NCBI RefSeq assembly: GCF_005490785.1
Contig: NZ_CP027295.1
Span: 992,001 to 1,056,000, forward strand
Reading direction: 5' to 3'
DNA from: Brachybacterium sp. SGAir0954
GTDB taxonomy: Bacteria > Actinomycetota > Actinomycetes > Actinomycetales > Dermabacteraceae
DNA length: 64,000 nucleotides
Shown here: positions 15,578-23,716 of the stretch, in pieces
How the letters are laid out: every line of letters starts with the position of its first letter
How positions within the stretch are numbered: the first letter of the stretch is position 1
Made by a program: the position numbers and the translations under genes
Notes under the pieces: generated by a model
Database searches by the model: none
Told to the model about the DNA's origin: nothing
What the model saw: the letters and a program-made list of their open reading frames with translations, nothing else

Positions 15578-16846
15578 TCAGGCGACCTCGTCGAGCGGGG
15601 CCTTCCAGGCGTTGCACGCGGCCAGGTCGCCGTCGGCCTCGAGGCCCTTCTTGATCCAGCGGGCGTGGGTCTCCGCGGTGACCGCGGGGCCGTCCTGCCA
15701 GGTCTTCGGGTCGGAGAGGATGCCGCGCACCGTCTCGCTGGGCTGCGCGGCGGTCGGGACGCGCATCGACATCAGGCTCGCCACGCAGATGTTCTGCGAG
15801 GCGTAGCGGCGCTTCGCCTCCGCCTGGCGGTCGGGATCGTCCTCGAGGCCCTGGGACATCTGGCTGTAGTAGATGCCGATCGTGCTGTCCCACCAGCCCG
15901 CGTTCACGTAGCTGTAGGAGAGGTCCCACAGGTAGGCGGTGGAGAGCTCCGCCTCGTCACCCACCGCGCCCGAGGCGCCCATCTCGTGGGCGATGCCGGA
16001 GCCGGAGGGCCAGTAGATCGTCCCGTCGATGTTGCACACGCGCGGGGTCTCCGCGTCGAAGGTGTCCGGCTCGCAAACGGCGCTCGAGGGGACGTCCGGG
16101 TGCTTGTAGACCACGAGCGAGCGGTTCGACCACGGGAGCTCGCGGTCCGAGCTCGCCGTGGACCACACCGAGCTCAGGCAGCCGCCCGCGGCGTCGAGCG
16201 TGGCCTGCAGCTGCTCGTCGGAGGGCTCCTTCGGCGTGCCCGGCAGCTCACAGCTGCCGATCGTGCTCACGGTGCCGGAGGTCATCGGGTTGTCCTCGAG
16301 GATCGACCAGATCTCGTCCGGGGTCTTGAGCGACTCGCCGTAGGGATCGGCCGGCTCGAAGGCGGCGCCCTCGGAGGATCCGGAGACCGTGGGGGCCTCC
16401 GTCGTCGCCTCCGTGGTGGGCTCCTCCGTGGGGCTCCCGGAGGTGGTCGGAGCGGCCGTGGGATCGTCGCCCCCGCCGCTGCGGTTCAGCAGCACGGTCG
16501 CGGTGATGATGCCGATCCCGAGGAACAGCGCGAGCACGCAGCCGATCGCCACGAGGATCAGCGGCCACTTCTTGCGCGGCGGCGTGGGCGGCTGCGGCGC
16601 ACCGTAGGCGGGGGAGCCGCCGTACGGGCCGCCCTGCGGCGCCCCGCCCGGGGACGGCTGCCCCCATGTCGGTGGCTGCTGCGGGGACGGCTGCTGCGGC
16701 GCGGGACCCCACCCGCCCTGCTGGCCGGGCTGCTGGCCCGGCTGCTGGGACCAGCCCTGCTGGCCCTGCGGGTTCTGGCCCCAGCCCTGCTGCGACGATC
16801 CGTCCTGAGAGGACGGCCCTTGGCCGCCCCAGCCCGACTGCGACAT
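15578..16846 (-). CDS. Membrane-anchored metallopeptidase-like protein lacking the zinc motif
   Basis: 422 residues. The first 95 are rich in Gln, Gly and Pro. One membrane segment follows (WPLILVAIGCVLALFLGIGI), then a Thr/Glu/Pro-rich linker and a folded extracytoplasmic domain with six cysteines. Around residue 270, PRVCNIDGTIYWPSG is followed by GIAHEMGASG, which aligns with the YCP-D-x-x-IY ... HExGH region of neutral zinc metallopeptidases (YpfJ-like), but the second zinc histidine is absent. It is therefore probably a non-catalytic relative, perhaps a binding or structural protein at the cell surface. The family link is my inference from pattern and cysteine spacing. Confidence 0.6.
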   Translation of the reverse strand: MSQSGWGGQGPSSQDGSSQQGWGQNPQGQQGWSQQPGQQPGQQGGWGPAPQQPSPQQPPTWGQPSPGGAPQGGPYGGSPAYGAPQPPTPPRKKWPLILVAIGCVLALFLGIGIITATVLLNRSGGGDDPTAAPTTSGSPTEEPTTEATTEAPTVSGSSEGAAFEPADPYGESLKTPDEIWSILEDNPMTSGTVSTIGSCELPGTPKEPSDEQLQATLDAAGGCLSSVWSTASSDRELPWSNRSLVVYKHPDVPSSAVCEPDTFDAETPRVCNIDGTIYWPSGSGIAHEMGASGAVGDEAELSTAYLWDLSYSYVNAGWWDSTIGIYYSQMSQGLEDDPDRQAEAKRRYASQNICVASLMSMRVPTAAQPSETVRGILSDPKTWQDGPAVTAETHARWIKKGLEADGDLAACNAWKAPLDEVA

Positions 16847-16968
16847 CCTTGCCCCCGTGATTCGTCGATTCCGGCGTTCGCGGAAGGATATCCGGGCCTG
16901 TCGCGCAGGTCACCGTCGCCGCGCAGATGGAGACCGGATGGTGACCCGGGGACGTGGTGCCCCCCGCG

Positions 16969-17029
16969 GGCGATGGTCCGATTCCGTTCCCTCGCAAGCA
17001 CCGATCCGGAACGGAATCGGACCATCGCC
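16969..17029. repeat. Perfect inverted repeat, 22 bp arms, 17 nt loop
   Basis: Arms at 16969-16990 and 17008-17029 are perfectly complementary; each contains GATGGTCCGATTCCGTTCC or its complement. The element lies 74 nt beyond the 3' end of the leftward tRNA-Ser gene and about 120 nt upstream of the metallopeptidase-like gene. It could terminate the tRNA transcript, but its length and perfection exceed most terminators and it has no U tract, so a REP-like or mobile repeat is also possible. Confidence 0.6.
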
Positions 17030-17102
17030 GCGCATGTGCGCAGGCGGGGCGGACATGCAGATCGCCCCGGATCCGCAGTGCGGGTCCAGGGCGATCATTC
17101 GG

Positions 17103-17187
17103 CGGAGGATGGGGGATTTGAACCCCCGAGGGCTTGCACCCAACACGCGTTCCAGGCGTGCGCCATAGGCCGCTAGGCGAATCCTCC
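17103..17187 (-). tRNA. tRNA-Ser (anticodon GGA)
   Basis: Read leftward, the 85 nt fold as a class II tRNA. The acceptor stem is GGAGGAT / ATCCTCC with discriminator G; the anticodon stem CACGC / GCGTG carries loop CTGGAAC with anticodon GGA (complement of 17151-17153); there is a long variable arm, and the T arm is GGGGGTTCAAATCCCCC. The CCA end is not encoded. It reads UCC and UCU serine codons. Confidence 0.95.
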
Positions 17188-17298
17188 AGTGCTCGTAAGA
17201 GCAGGCATCAGCGTACCCGAAGCCCGGGGCGGGGGCGAACCGGGCGGGCGCAGGTCACATCCGCGCCGCCGTCGGCCGCCGCTCGCGCCGCCCCGCGC

Positions 17299-17853
17299 TC
17301 AGATCTCATACTCGATCAGCTGGTGGTAGGCGCGGTTGCGGTACACGAGCGGCTCCGCGTCGAACACCTGCGCGCGATCCGCGGCGACGAGCACCAGGTG
17401 GCTGCCGCCCGCCGGGACGCGCTGCAGCACGTGCCCGCTGATCCAGCCGGAGGTGCCGCGCAGCACGGGCTCCCCGGTGGGCAGCTGCTGCCAGTCCGCC
17501 TGGGCGAAGCGGTCCACGCCGGAGGTCGCGAACACGGTGGAGACCTGACGCTGGTCCGCCGCGAGCAGGTTGATCGTCACCGACTCCGCCCGGGAGACCG
17601 CGGGCCACGAGGAGGACGTGTCGTTGATCGAGAAGGCGAGCACCGCCGGCTGCGCGGAGACCGAGATGACGGAGGTCGCGGTGAAGCCGACGGGCACGCC
17701 GTCGTCCAGCAGGGTGACGACGGCGACGCCCGCCGGGTGACGGCGGAACAGGGCGCCGAAGCTCTCCCGGTCCAGGGCGCCGTCCAGCGACGCGGCCTCG
17801 GCGGGATGGGCGACGTCGCGGTCCGGCTCGGACGGATGGGGCGCGGTGGTCAT
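17299..17853 (-). CDS. Flavin reductase family protein
   Basis: 184 residues of the flavin reductase-like (HpaC/RutF) domain family. Key segments are FRRHPAGVAVVTLLDDG, GFTATSVISVSAQPAVLAFS and NLLAADQRQVSTVFA. It reduces free FMN or FAD with NAD(P)H for partner monooxygenases. It is a close paralogue of the gene at 24572-25129; the two share most of their sequence from FRRHPAGVAV onward. No monooxygenase lies next to it, but a palindrome at its -35 position is shared with the organosulfur operon promoter, so it may serve that system. GAGGAG precedes the ATG. Confidence 0.85.
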   Translation of the reverse strand: MTTAPHPSEPDRDVAHPAEAASLDGALDRESFGALFRRHPAGVAVVTLLDDGVPVGFTATSVISVSAQPAVLAFSINDTSSSWPAVSRAESVTINLLAADQRQVSTVFATSGVDRFAQADWQQLPTGEPVLRGTSGWISGHVLQRVPAGGSHLVLVAADRAQVFDAEPLVYRNRAYHQLIEYEI

Positions 17854-17946
17854 CGGTTCTCCTCGGGTGCTCCGTGGAATCGGGTGCCGTGCGGACGCGA
17901 GATGCAGGGGTCGACACGGGACCCGTCGACAGGGGGCGTTCCGTCG

Positions 17947-17986
17947 ACAGTAGGAGCGGCGCCGCGCCGCCGTCATGTTCGTGACG
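17947..17986 (-). promoter_or_regulatory. Promoter with palindromic operator shared with the organosulfur operon
   Basis: Read leftward, TACTGT (17952-17947) is a -10 box. The palindrome CGTCACGAACATGACG (17986-17971) covers the -35 position. In a 20 nt window, GGCGTCACGAACATGACGGC here and GGCGTCACGTCTGTGACGGC at 30496-30515 differ only in the central 4 nt. The spacing to the -10 box is 18 bp here and 17 bp there. Confidence 0.6.
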
Positions 17987-18019
17987 CCAGATGACCACAT
18001 GCGTCCTGGGGCCCTCCGC

Positions 18020-19021
18020 TCAGGCGTGCACCGGACCGGTCGACGCCCGCACGTGCAGCACGGGGTCCACGACGCTCGAGGTGTCGTGGCTGCGGCCCTC
18101 GAAGCGCTCCCGCAGCATCCGTGCGGCGAGCCGCCCCATCTCGCCGCGCGGCTGGTGGACGCTCGTGAGGTGCGGGCGCACGGTGAGCGCGACCGCGGAG
18201 CCGTCGTAGCCCACGACGCTCAGGCGTCCGGGGACCTCCACCCCGAGGTCCGCCGCGCGGTGCAGCACGGAGACCGCGGCCATGTCGTTCGCGGTGAACA
18301 CCGCGGTGGGGGCGTCCGCGTCGCCGCGGCGCACGGAGCGCAGCAGCGTGGTGATGCCGTCCTCCGCACGGTCCGGGCCGATCACCGTCGCCGTGCCCCT
18401 CAGCCCCCGCCGCTCCGTCTCGGCGAGGAAGCCGGTGCGGCGGCCCGCCGGTCCCGGGCGCGAGGAGAGGGTCACGTGCGCGAGGCGGCGGTGCCCGAGC
18501 TCGACGAGGTGGCGCACCGCGAGCGCCGCACCGGCCTCGTCGTGCGTGCGCACCGCGTCCGTGCCGGGCACCGCGTCCTGCATCCGCCCGATCACCGTCA
18601 CGGGGACCACCTGCACGGCCCGGTCGAGGGCCGACGGCCGCAGCCACGTGGTCACCGCGACGATGCCGTCCACGCCGAGGTCCAGCAGGCGCTGCAGCTG
18701 CGCCTCGAGGTGCTCGGGGTCCCGCCGCCCGTGCGCGATGACGACACCGAGGCCCAGCGCATCGGCCTGACCCTCGATGCCCGCGATGACGTCCGTGTGG
18801 TACGGGTTCCCGAGGTCCGTGGGGAGCACGCCGATCAGCCCGCTGCCCCGCCCGCGCCGGCGATAGCCCAGGTGCCGCGCCGCCTCGAGCACCCGCAGCC
18901 GCGTCCCCCGGGAGACGCCGGGGCGGTCGTTGAGCGCCATCGACGCGGAGCCGGGGGAGACGCCCGCGGCCCGGGCGACCTGCGCGAGCGTGGGCCGGGA
19001 GGAGTGGGGACCATGGGTCAT
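18020..19021 (-). CDS. LacI-family transcriptional regulator
   Basis: 333 residues. The DNA-binding domain is TLAQVARAAGVSPGSASMAL and the effector domain runs from SGLIGVLPTDLGNPYHTDVI to SVVGYDGSAVALTVRPHLTS. In the recognition helix, PGSASMAL replaces the usual RATVSRVL, so the operator may be atypical. ATG 19021 was chosen; a GTG 15 nt upstream is possible. It is divergent from the HAD/ECF operon, whose transporter it may regulate. Confidence 0.85.
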   Translation of the reverse strand: MTHGPHSSRPTLAQVARAAGVSPGSASMALNDRPGVSRGTRLRVLEAARHLGYRRRGRGSGLIGVLPTDLGNPYHTDVIAGIEGQADALGLGVVIAHGRRDPEHLEAQLQRLLDLGVDGIVAVTTWLRPSALDRAVQVVPVTVIGRMQDAVPGTDAVRTHDEAGAALAVRHLVELGHRRLAHVTLSSRPGPAGRRTGFLAETERRGLRGTATVIGPDRAEDGITTLLRSVRRGDADAPTAVFTANDMAAVSVLHRAADLGVEVPGRLSVVGYDGSAVALTVRPHLTSVHQPRGEMGRLAARMLRERFEGRSHDTSSVVDPVLHVRASTGPVHA

Positions 19022-19062
19022 GCCCCGATCCCACACCCGCGGGAGCCCAGGTCAGAGCCGGG

Positions 19063-19078
19063 TCTGAAGAGTTTCAGA
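19063..19078. promoter_or_regulatory. Palindrome between the divergent LacI and HAD/ECF genes
   Basis: TCTGAAGAGTTTCAGA has exact 6 bp arms around a 4 nt spacer. It sits 41 nt from the LacI start and upstream of a candidate rightward -10 box (TAGCGT, 19142-19147), a sensible place for the divergent LacI protein to bind, though it lacks the central CG of usual LacI sites. Confidence 0.4.
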
Positions 19079-19197
19079 TCTCCTGGCCGAACGGTGGGCG
19101 ACGGTTCATCCGCTGTTCACGATGGGACCGCGAGGCCTCCGTAGCGTCGGGCATGCCGATCGGGGACCCGCCCCTCGGCCCCGCCCCGAGGAGCCCC

Positions 19198-20922
19198 GTG
19201 TCCACTACGACCCGACCCGCCGCGACCGACGCCGACCCGACGGACGCCGCCGCGCTCGCCGCCGCCGATCCCGCGACCGCCCTGCCCGCGCCCCGCGCCC
19301 TGCTGCTCGACTTCGGCGGCGTGGTCGTGACGACGGCCCCGCGGGCCGGCTGGGCGCGCGAGCTCGCCGCCGAGGTGGTCCGGCGTGCCCAGGCGATGGG
19401 CCTCCCGGCGGAGCAGGGCGAGGTCGAGGCCTCGCTGCGGGCGGGGCGCACCGCGCTCTCGCTGTGGAAGAACGCCTCCTCCCGCCGCCCCGAGCCGCGG
19501 GAGCTCACCGCCCGCGAGATCGTCGCCGAGATGCTGCTCGCGGATCTCCCCGACGCGCTCCGCCACGGACTCGCCCTCGAGGCGGGGGAGCTGCTCGAGG
19601 CCATGGCGCCGATCGTCGCGGACCACCACGTGCGCCCCGGCATCCCCGCCCTGCTCGAGGCCGCGCGCGAGCACGGCGTGCGCCTCGCGATCGTCTCCAA
19701 CGCCCACTCCGGCCGCGCCCACCGGGCGATCCTCGCCGAGGCCGGTCTCGCGGACGCGTTCGCGGTGCAGATCTACTCCGACGAGGTCGGCATCCGCAAG
19801 CCGCACCCGGGCATGCTCCTCCTCGCCGCCGAGGCCCTCGGCGTGCGGCCCGAGCAGGCCTGGTACGTGGGGGACACCTACGACCGCGACGTCGCGGCGG
19901 GCCGCCGCGCCGGGATCGGCGCCCTCGTCATCACGCGCGACCACCGCACCGACCACCCGCCCTTCGCCGTCACGGACCGCCCGGACCTCGAGCTCGACAG
20001 CCCCGAGGAGCTGCTCGCGCCGATGCTGCGGGCGCTGCGCGACGCGGCCGACGGCGGCTCCGCCTCCGTCGCGCCCTCCGCCTCCGCCGCCCCGTCGGCC
20101 GGCGCCCCGTCCGCCCTCGCCCCGTCGCCGGGCCGGCCCGCGCTGCTGCTCGACCACGGCGGCGTCATCACCCTCTCCACCCCCGCCCCCGACCGCTTCA
20201 CCCGGATGGGGGAGCGGATCGCCGCCCTCGCCGCGCAGGTGGGCGTGCCGCTCGAGCCGTCCGAGGCGACGGCCGCCGTCGAGGCCGGCTGGGACCGCCA
20301 CCGGGCCCGCAAGCACGAGCGGGACGCAGGAGGCGACGGCACCCACACCGAGATCCCCGCCGCCGAGCTCTGGGGCGACCTCGTGGGCCAGGACCTCCCC
20401 GCGGCCCTCCGCCCCGCGCTGCGGCTCGAGGCCGCGGAGCTCTCCCTCGCGCTGCACCGCGCGAAGTCCGAGCCCGCCCTGCGCCCCGGCGCCCTCGAGC
20501 TCATCACCTGGGCACGCGACCACGGGATCGTCGTCGGCATCGTCTCGAACACGATCTCCGGCCGCGGCGTGCGGGAGATCCTCGAGCGCCACGGGGTCGC
20601 CGCGATGATCGGCCCCGCCGCGTACTCGGACGAGGTCGGCGTGCGCAAGCCCGGCCGCGCGATCTTCGAGGCCGCGCTCGCCGGCCTCGAGACCCTCCCC
20701 GCCGACGTCGTCTACGTGGGGGACAAGGCCGTCAACGACGGCCGCGGCGGCACCGAGGCCGGCATCGGCGCCGTGTGCCTGCTGCGCGGCGGGAAGGACG
20801 AGGAGCCCGCCCTCGCCCGGGCCCTCGCCGTCGGCCACGCCGACCACGTCCTCGACTCCCCGGCGCAGGTGATCGACGTGCTCGCCGCGCGCCTCGCCCT
20901 CACCACCGCCACCGCCCCCTGA
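19198..20922 (+). CDS. Tandem HAD-family hydrolase (two fused domains)
   Basis: 574 residues from the GTG at 19198, which has GAGGAG 5 nt upstream; an ATG at 19153 is possible. Two complete HAD domains are joined by an Ala/Ser/Pro linker (about residues 285-315). Each has all four motifs: D38 in LLLDFGGVV, IVSNAHSG, IRKPHPG and YVGDTYDRD in the first; D319 in LLLDHGGVI, IVSNTISG, VRKPGRA and YVGDKAVND in the second. In both, motif I is DxGG, without the second aspartate of classical phosphatases. It leads an operon with a full ECF transporter, so it may dephosphorylate the imported vitamin-like compound or a derivative. Confidence 0.75.
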   Translation: MSTTTRPAATDADPTDAAALAAADPATALPAPRALLLDFGGVVVTTAPRAGWARELAAEVVRRAQAMGLPAEQGEVEASLRAGRTALSLWKNASSRRPEPRELTAREIVAEMLLADLPDALRHGLALEAGELLEAMAPIVADHHVRPGIPALLEAAREHGVRLAIVSNAHSGRAHRAILAEAGLADAFAVQIYSDEVGIRKPHPGMLLLAAEALGVRPEQAWYVGDTYDRDVAAGRRAGIGALVITRDHRTDHPPFAVTDRPDLELDSPEELLAPMLRALRDAADGGSASVAPSASAAPSAGAPSALAPSPGRPALLLDHGGVITLSTPAPDRFTRMGERIAALAAQVGVPLEPSEATAAVEAGWDRHRARKHERDAGGDGTHTEIPAAELWGDLVGQDLPAALRPALRLEAAELSLALHRAKSEPALRPGALELITWARDHGIVVGIVSNTISGRGVREILERHGVAAMIGPAAYSDEVGVRKPGRAIFEAALAGLETLPADVVYVGDKAVNDGRGGTEAGIGAVCLLRGGKDEEPALARALAVGHADHVLDSPAQVIDVLAARLALTTATAP

Positions 20923-20969
20923 GCTTCCCCTCCCCGCATCCGGTCCGCCCCACCCCCGAGGAGCACCCC

Positions 20970-21896
20970 ATGTCCACCCAGGTCCCCCCGCGTCCCGCCG
21001 AGGACGAGCGCCGCGGCGCCCTCCGCGGCACCATCGACGGCATCCGCCGCACCGAGCTGTCCACCTCGCAGAAGCTCATGATCTTCGTGCTCTCGATGTC
21101 GCTGTTCGGGCTCTCGAACATCATCCTCGAGATCATCCCGGACCCCTCCATCGGCCCTGTCGACGTCTCCGTCTCCTACATGGTGTTCGTGCCGCTCACG
21201 GTCGCCGCCCTGTTCTCCCCGTTCTGGGCGGCGCTCGGTGCGCCGCTCGGCGAGATCGTCTTCACCGACCTGCTCATGGGCGACTTCTCCGGCCTCGCCG
21301 AGGTCGAGGGCTTCCTGCAGATGTTCCTCGCCGTGTTCATCGCCGGCTCCCTCGTGCGCAACCCCCGCTCCCGCGTGCAGATCGCGATCGCCTCGGTCGT
21401 GCTGGTGCTCGTGGACAAGGTGCTCTCCGCCGTCGTGGACCTCTCCAAGGTGTGGATCGGCGTCGAGGACGCCGAGCTCGTCGAGGGCCTGCCGCAGTCG
21501 ATGCTCGCCCTCGAGACGATCGGCCTCGGCGTGGACGTGATCATGAGCGGCGTGCTGCTCGGCGCGATCCCCGCCATGTGGCTGATCCCCGCCCTGCACG
21601 GGAAGATCGAGCCGCTCATGGGCATGCGCCCCCGCGTCCCCGGGGAGCCGATCCCCGGCGCCGCCCCGCGCACCCCGCTCTTCGTGGGCGGCGCGCTGCT
21701 GCTGAGCGTCGCGAGCTTCGGCTTCGCCTTCCTCGAGGCCTTCGACATCTCCGCCGGGGCCTTCGAGCCGGACTTCATCGACCGCTTCGGCAGCGGCTTC
21801 CTGCTCGTCGCCGTCGCCGCGATCGCCGTGGTGCTCACCGTCGCCGTGCTCCTGTTCCGGCTCTCGCGCCGGGCCGCCGAGACCGCCGGCTCCTGA
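20970..21896 (+). CDS. ECF transporter substrate-binding (S) component
   Basis: 308 residues with a charged 40-residue cytoplasmic N-terminus and about six membrane segments, among them QKLMIFVLSMSLFGLSNIIL, MVFVPLTVAALFSPFWAAL, IAIASVVLVLVDKVLSAVV and FLLVAVAAIAVVLTVAVLLF. Size, topology and position directly before EcfA and EcfT genes identify it as the S unit of an energy-coupling factor importer. The ligand cannot be read from the sequence. Start at ATG 20970 with GAGGAG 7 nt upstream, the same pattern as the HAD gene before it. Confidence 0.7.
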   Translation: MSTQVPPRPAEDERRGALRGTIDGIRRTELSTSQKLMIFVLSMSLFGLSNIILEIIPDPSIGPVDVSVSYMVFVPLTVAALFSPFWAALGAPLGEIVFTDLLMGDFSGLAEVEGFLQMFLAVFIAGSLVRNPRSRVQIAIASVVLVLVDKVLSAVVDLSKVWIGVEDAELVEGLPQSMLALETIGLGVDVIMSGVLLGAIPAMWLIPALHGKIEPLMGMRPRVPGEPIPGAAPRTPLFVGGALLLSVASFGFAFLEAFDISAGAFEPDFIDRFGSGFLLVAVAAIAVVLTVAVLLFRLSRRAAETAGS

Positions 21897-21931
21897 TGCG
21901 CTCGACCCCTCGCCATCGACCCCGGAGCGCC

Positions 21932-23716
21932 ATGACCGCCCTGCCCCCGACCCTCGCCGTGCCGGCCCCCGCCGCCCCATCGGCCGACGCCGCGCCGCCC
22001 GCGATCGTCGTGAAGGACCTGTCCTTCCGGTATCCCGGCACGGACCGCGACGCCCTGCGCAACGTCGATCTCACGATCGAGCGCGGCGACTTCGTCGCGG
22101 TGGTCGGGGGCAACGGCTCCGCCAAGACCACCCTGTGCAAGACCTTCAACGGCCTCGTCCCGCACTACTGGAACGGCGACTTCGCCGGCGTCGTGCACGT
22201 GGACGGCGTGGACACCTGGGACTCCTCCGTCGCGGAGCTCTCGAGCCGCGTCGGCTACGTCTACCAGGACTTCCAGAACCAGCTCGTGCGCCCCACCGTG
22301 CGGGAGGAGGTCGCCTTCGGGCCCCTGAACTTCGGCCACGCCGACCACCGCGAGCGCACCGAGGAGGCCCTCGCGGCGCTCGGCATCGCCCACCTCGCGG
22401 ACCGCTTCGTCTGGCAGCTCTCCGGCGGTCAGGCCCACCTCGTCGCGCTCGCCGCGGTGCTCGCCCTGCGCCCCGAGGTGATCGTCGTCGACGAGCCCGT
22501 CGCGGAGCTCGACCCCGCCCGCGCCCGCGAGATCTACCTGCGCCTGCGGGAGCTGAACACGCGCCACGGCATCACCGTCGTCACCATCGAGCACCACGCC
22601 GAGTTCGTCGCCGATTTCGCCCGCTCGGTGGTGCTCATGGCCGACGGCGCCCCCGTCTGGCACCTCCCCGTGCAGGAGGCGATGGACCGCCACGGCGACC
22701 TCCGCGCCCACGGCATCCCCGCCCCCGATGCGGTCGCGCTCACCGCGGCCGTCGGCGCGGAGCGGGTCGCCCTCGACGTCCCCTCCGCGGTCACCGTGCT
22801 GCGCGAGCACCTCCGGCCCGCGGCCGAGCGGAGCGGCCCGTCGGCCCCCGTCCCGGGCCCGGCTCCCGAGCCCGCCCCCGCAGAGGTTGTCGCGTCCCTG
22901 CGCGGGGTCAGCCACGGCTACCGGGGCGTGGACGGCTCCCTCTCGACCGTCCTCGACGACCTCTCCCTCGAGCTCCGCGCGGGGGAGCGGGTCGCGCTCG
23001 TGGGCACCAACGGCGCCGGCAAGTCCACGCTCATGCGCCTGCTGACCGGGCTGATCGTGCCCCGCGCCGGCACCGTCGCCGTGGACGGCATCGACACCCG
23101 CACCCGCTCCGCCTCCCTCCTCGCGGACCACGTCTCCTACCTCGACCAGCACCCCCAGCGCATGTTCCTCAAGGACACCGTGCGCGAGGACGTCGCGCTC
23201 TTCCCGCGCGGTCGCAAGGTGCCCGACGCCGAGGCGATCGTGGACCGCATCCTCACCGAGGTGGGGCTCACCGAGCTCGCCGGGCGGGACGGCCGCACCC
23301 TCTCCGGCGGGCAGCAGCGCCGCTCGACCCTCGGCATCGGCCTCGCCATGCGGCCCCGCCTGCTGCTGCTCGACGAGCCCACCTCGAGCCTCGACATCCG
23401 CTCCCGCGACGACGTCACCGCCATGCTCGCCGCGCTCGCGGAGACCGTGCGCTGCGCCGTCGTCGCGACCCACGACATGGACCTCGTCGCCGCCTGGGCG
23501 ACCCGCGTGATCGTCCTGGACCAGGGGCGCGTGCTCGCCGACGCCGCCCCGCAGGCGCTGTTCGCCCGGCGCGAGATCACCGGCCGCGCTCGCCTCACCC
23601 CGCCGCAGGCCGCCCGGATCGCCCTCGAGCTGGGCCTGGACCCGCTGCCGCTCACCGCGACGGCGCTGCGCGAGCACCTGCGCACCGTCGGCCCCGACCC
23701 CACCCAGGAGCACTGA
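21932..23716 (+). CDS. ECF transporter ATPase, fused A and A' domains
   Basis: 594 residues with two ABC ATPase domains. The first (residues 28-270) has Walker A GGNGSAKT (59-66), signature LSGGQAHL and Walker B VIVVDEPVAELDP; the second (about 320-560) has GTNGAGKST, LSGGQQRR and LLLLDEPTSSLD. The first Walker A carries alanine (A64) where the consensus has glycine, directly before the lysine. The second catalytic glutamate is intact. It powers the importer with the S and T units flanking it; its stop overlaps the EcfT start (TGATG). Confidence 0.85.
   Translation: MTALPPTLAVPAPAAPSADAAPPAIVVKDLSFRYPGTDRDALRNVDLTIERGDFVAVVGGNGSAKTTLCKTFNGLVPHYWNGDFAGVVHVDGVDTWDSSVAELSSRVGYVYQDFQNQLVRPTVREEVAFGPLNFGHADHRERTEEALAALGIAHLADRFVWQLSGGQAHLVALAAVLALRPEVIVVDEPVAELDPARAREIYLRLRELNTRHGITVVTIEHHAEFVADFARSVVLMADGAPVWHLPVQEAMDRHGDLRAHGIPAPDAVALTAAVGAERVALDVPSAVTVLREHLRPAAERSGPSAPVPGPAPEPAPAEVVASLRGVSHGYRGVDGSLSTVLDDLSLELRAGERVALVGTNGAGKSTLMRLLTGLIVPRAGTVAVDGIDTRTRSASLLADHVSYLDQHPQRMFLKDTVREDVALFPRGRKVPDAEAIVDRILTEVGLTELAGRDGRTLSGGQQRRSTLGIGLAMRPRLLLLDEPTSSLDIRSRDDVTAMLAALAETVRCAVVATHDMDLVAAWATRVIVLDQGRVLADAAPQALFARREITGRARLTPPQAARIALELGLDPLPLTATALREHLRTVGPDPTQEH

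Noticed and set aside
16857-17176. Rightward frames across the tRNA-Ser and inverted repeat region
   Set aside because: They translate the inverted repeat and the tRNA and have no similarity to proteins.
17911-17950. Three GTCGAC sites close together upstream of the flavin reductase
   Set aside because: The 6-mer is expected often in this base composition and the spacing is irregular; the palindrome at 17971-17986 is the better regulatory candidate.
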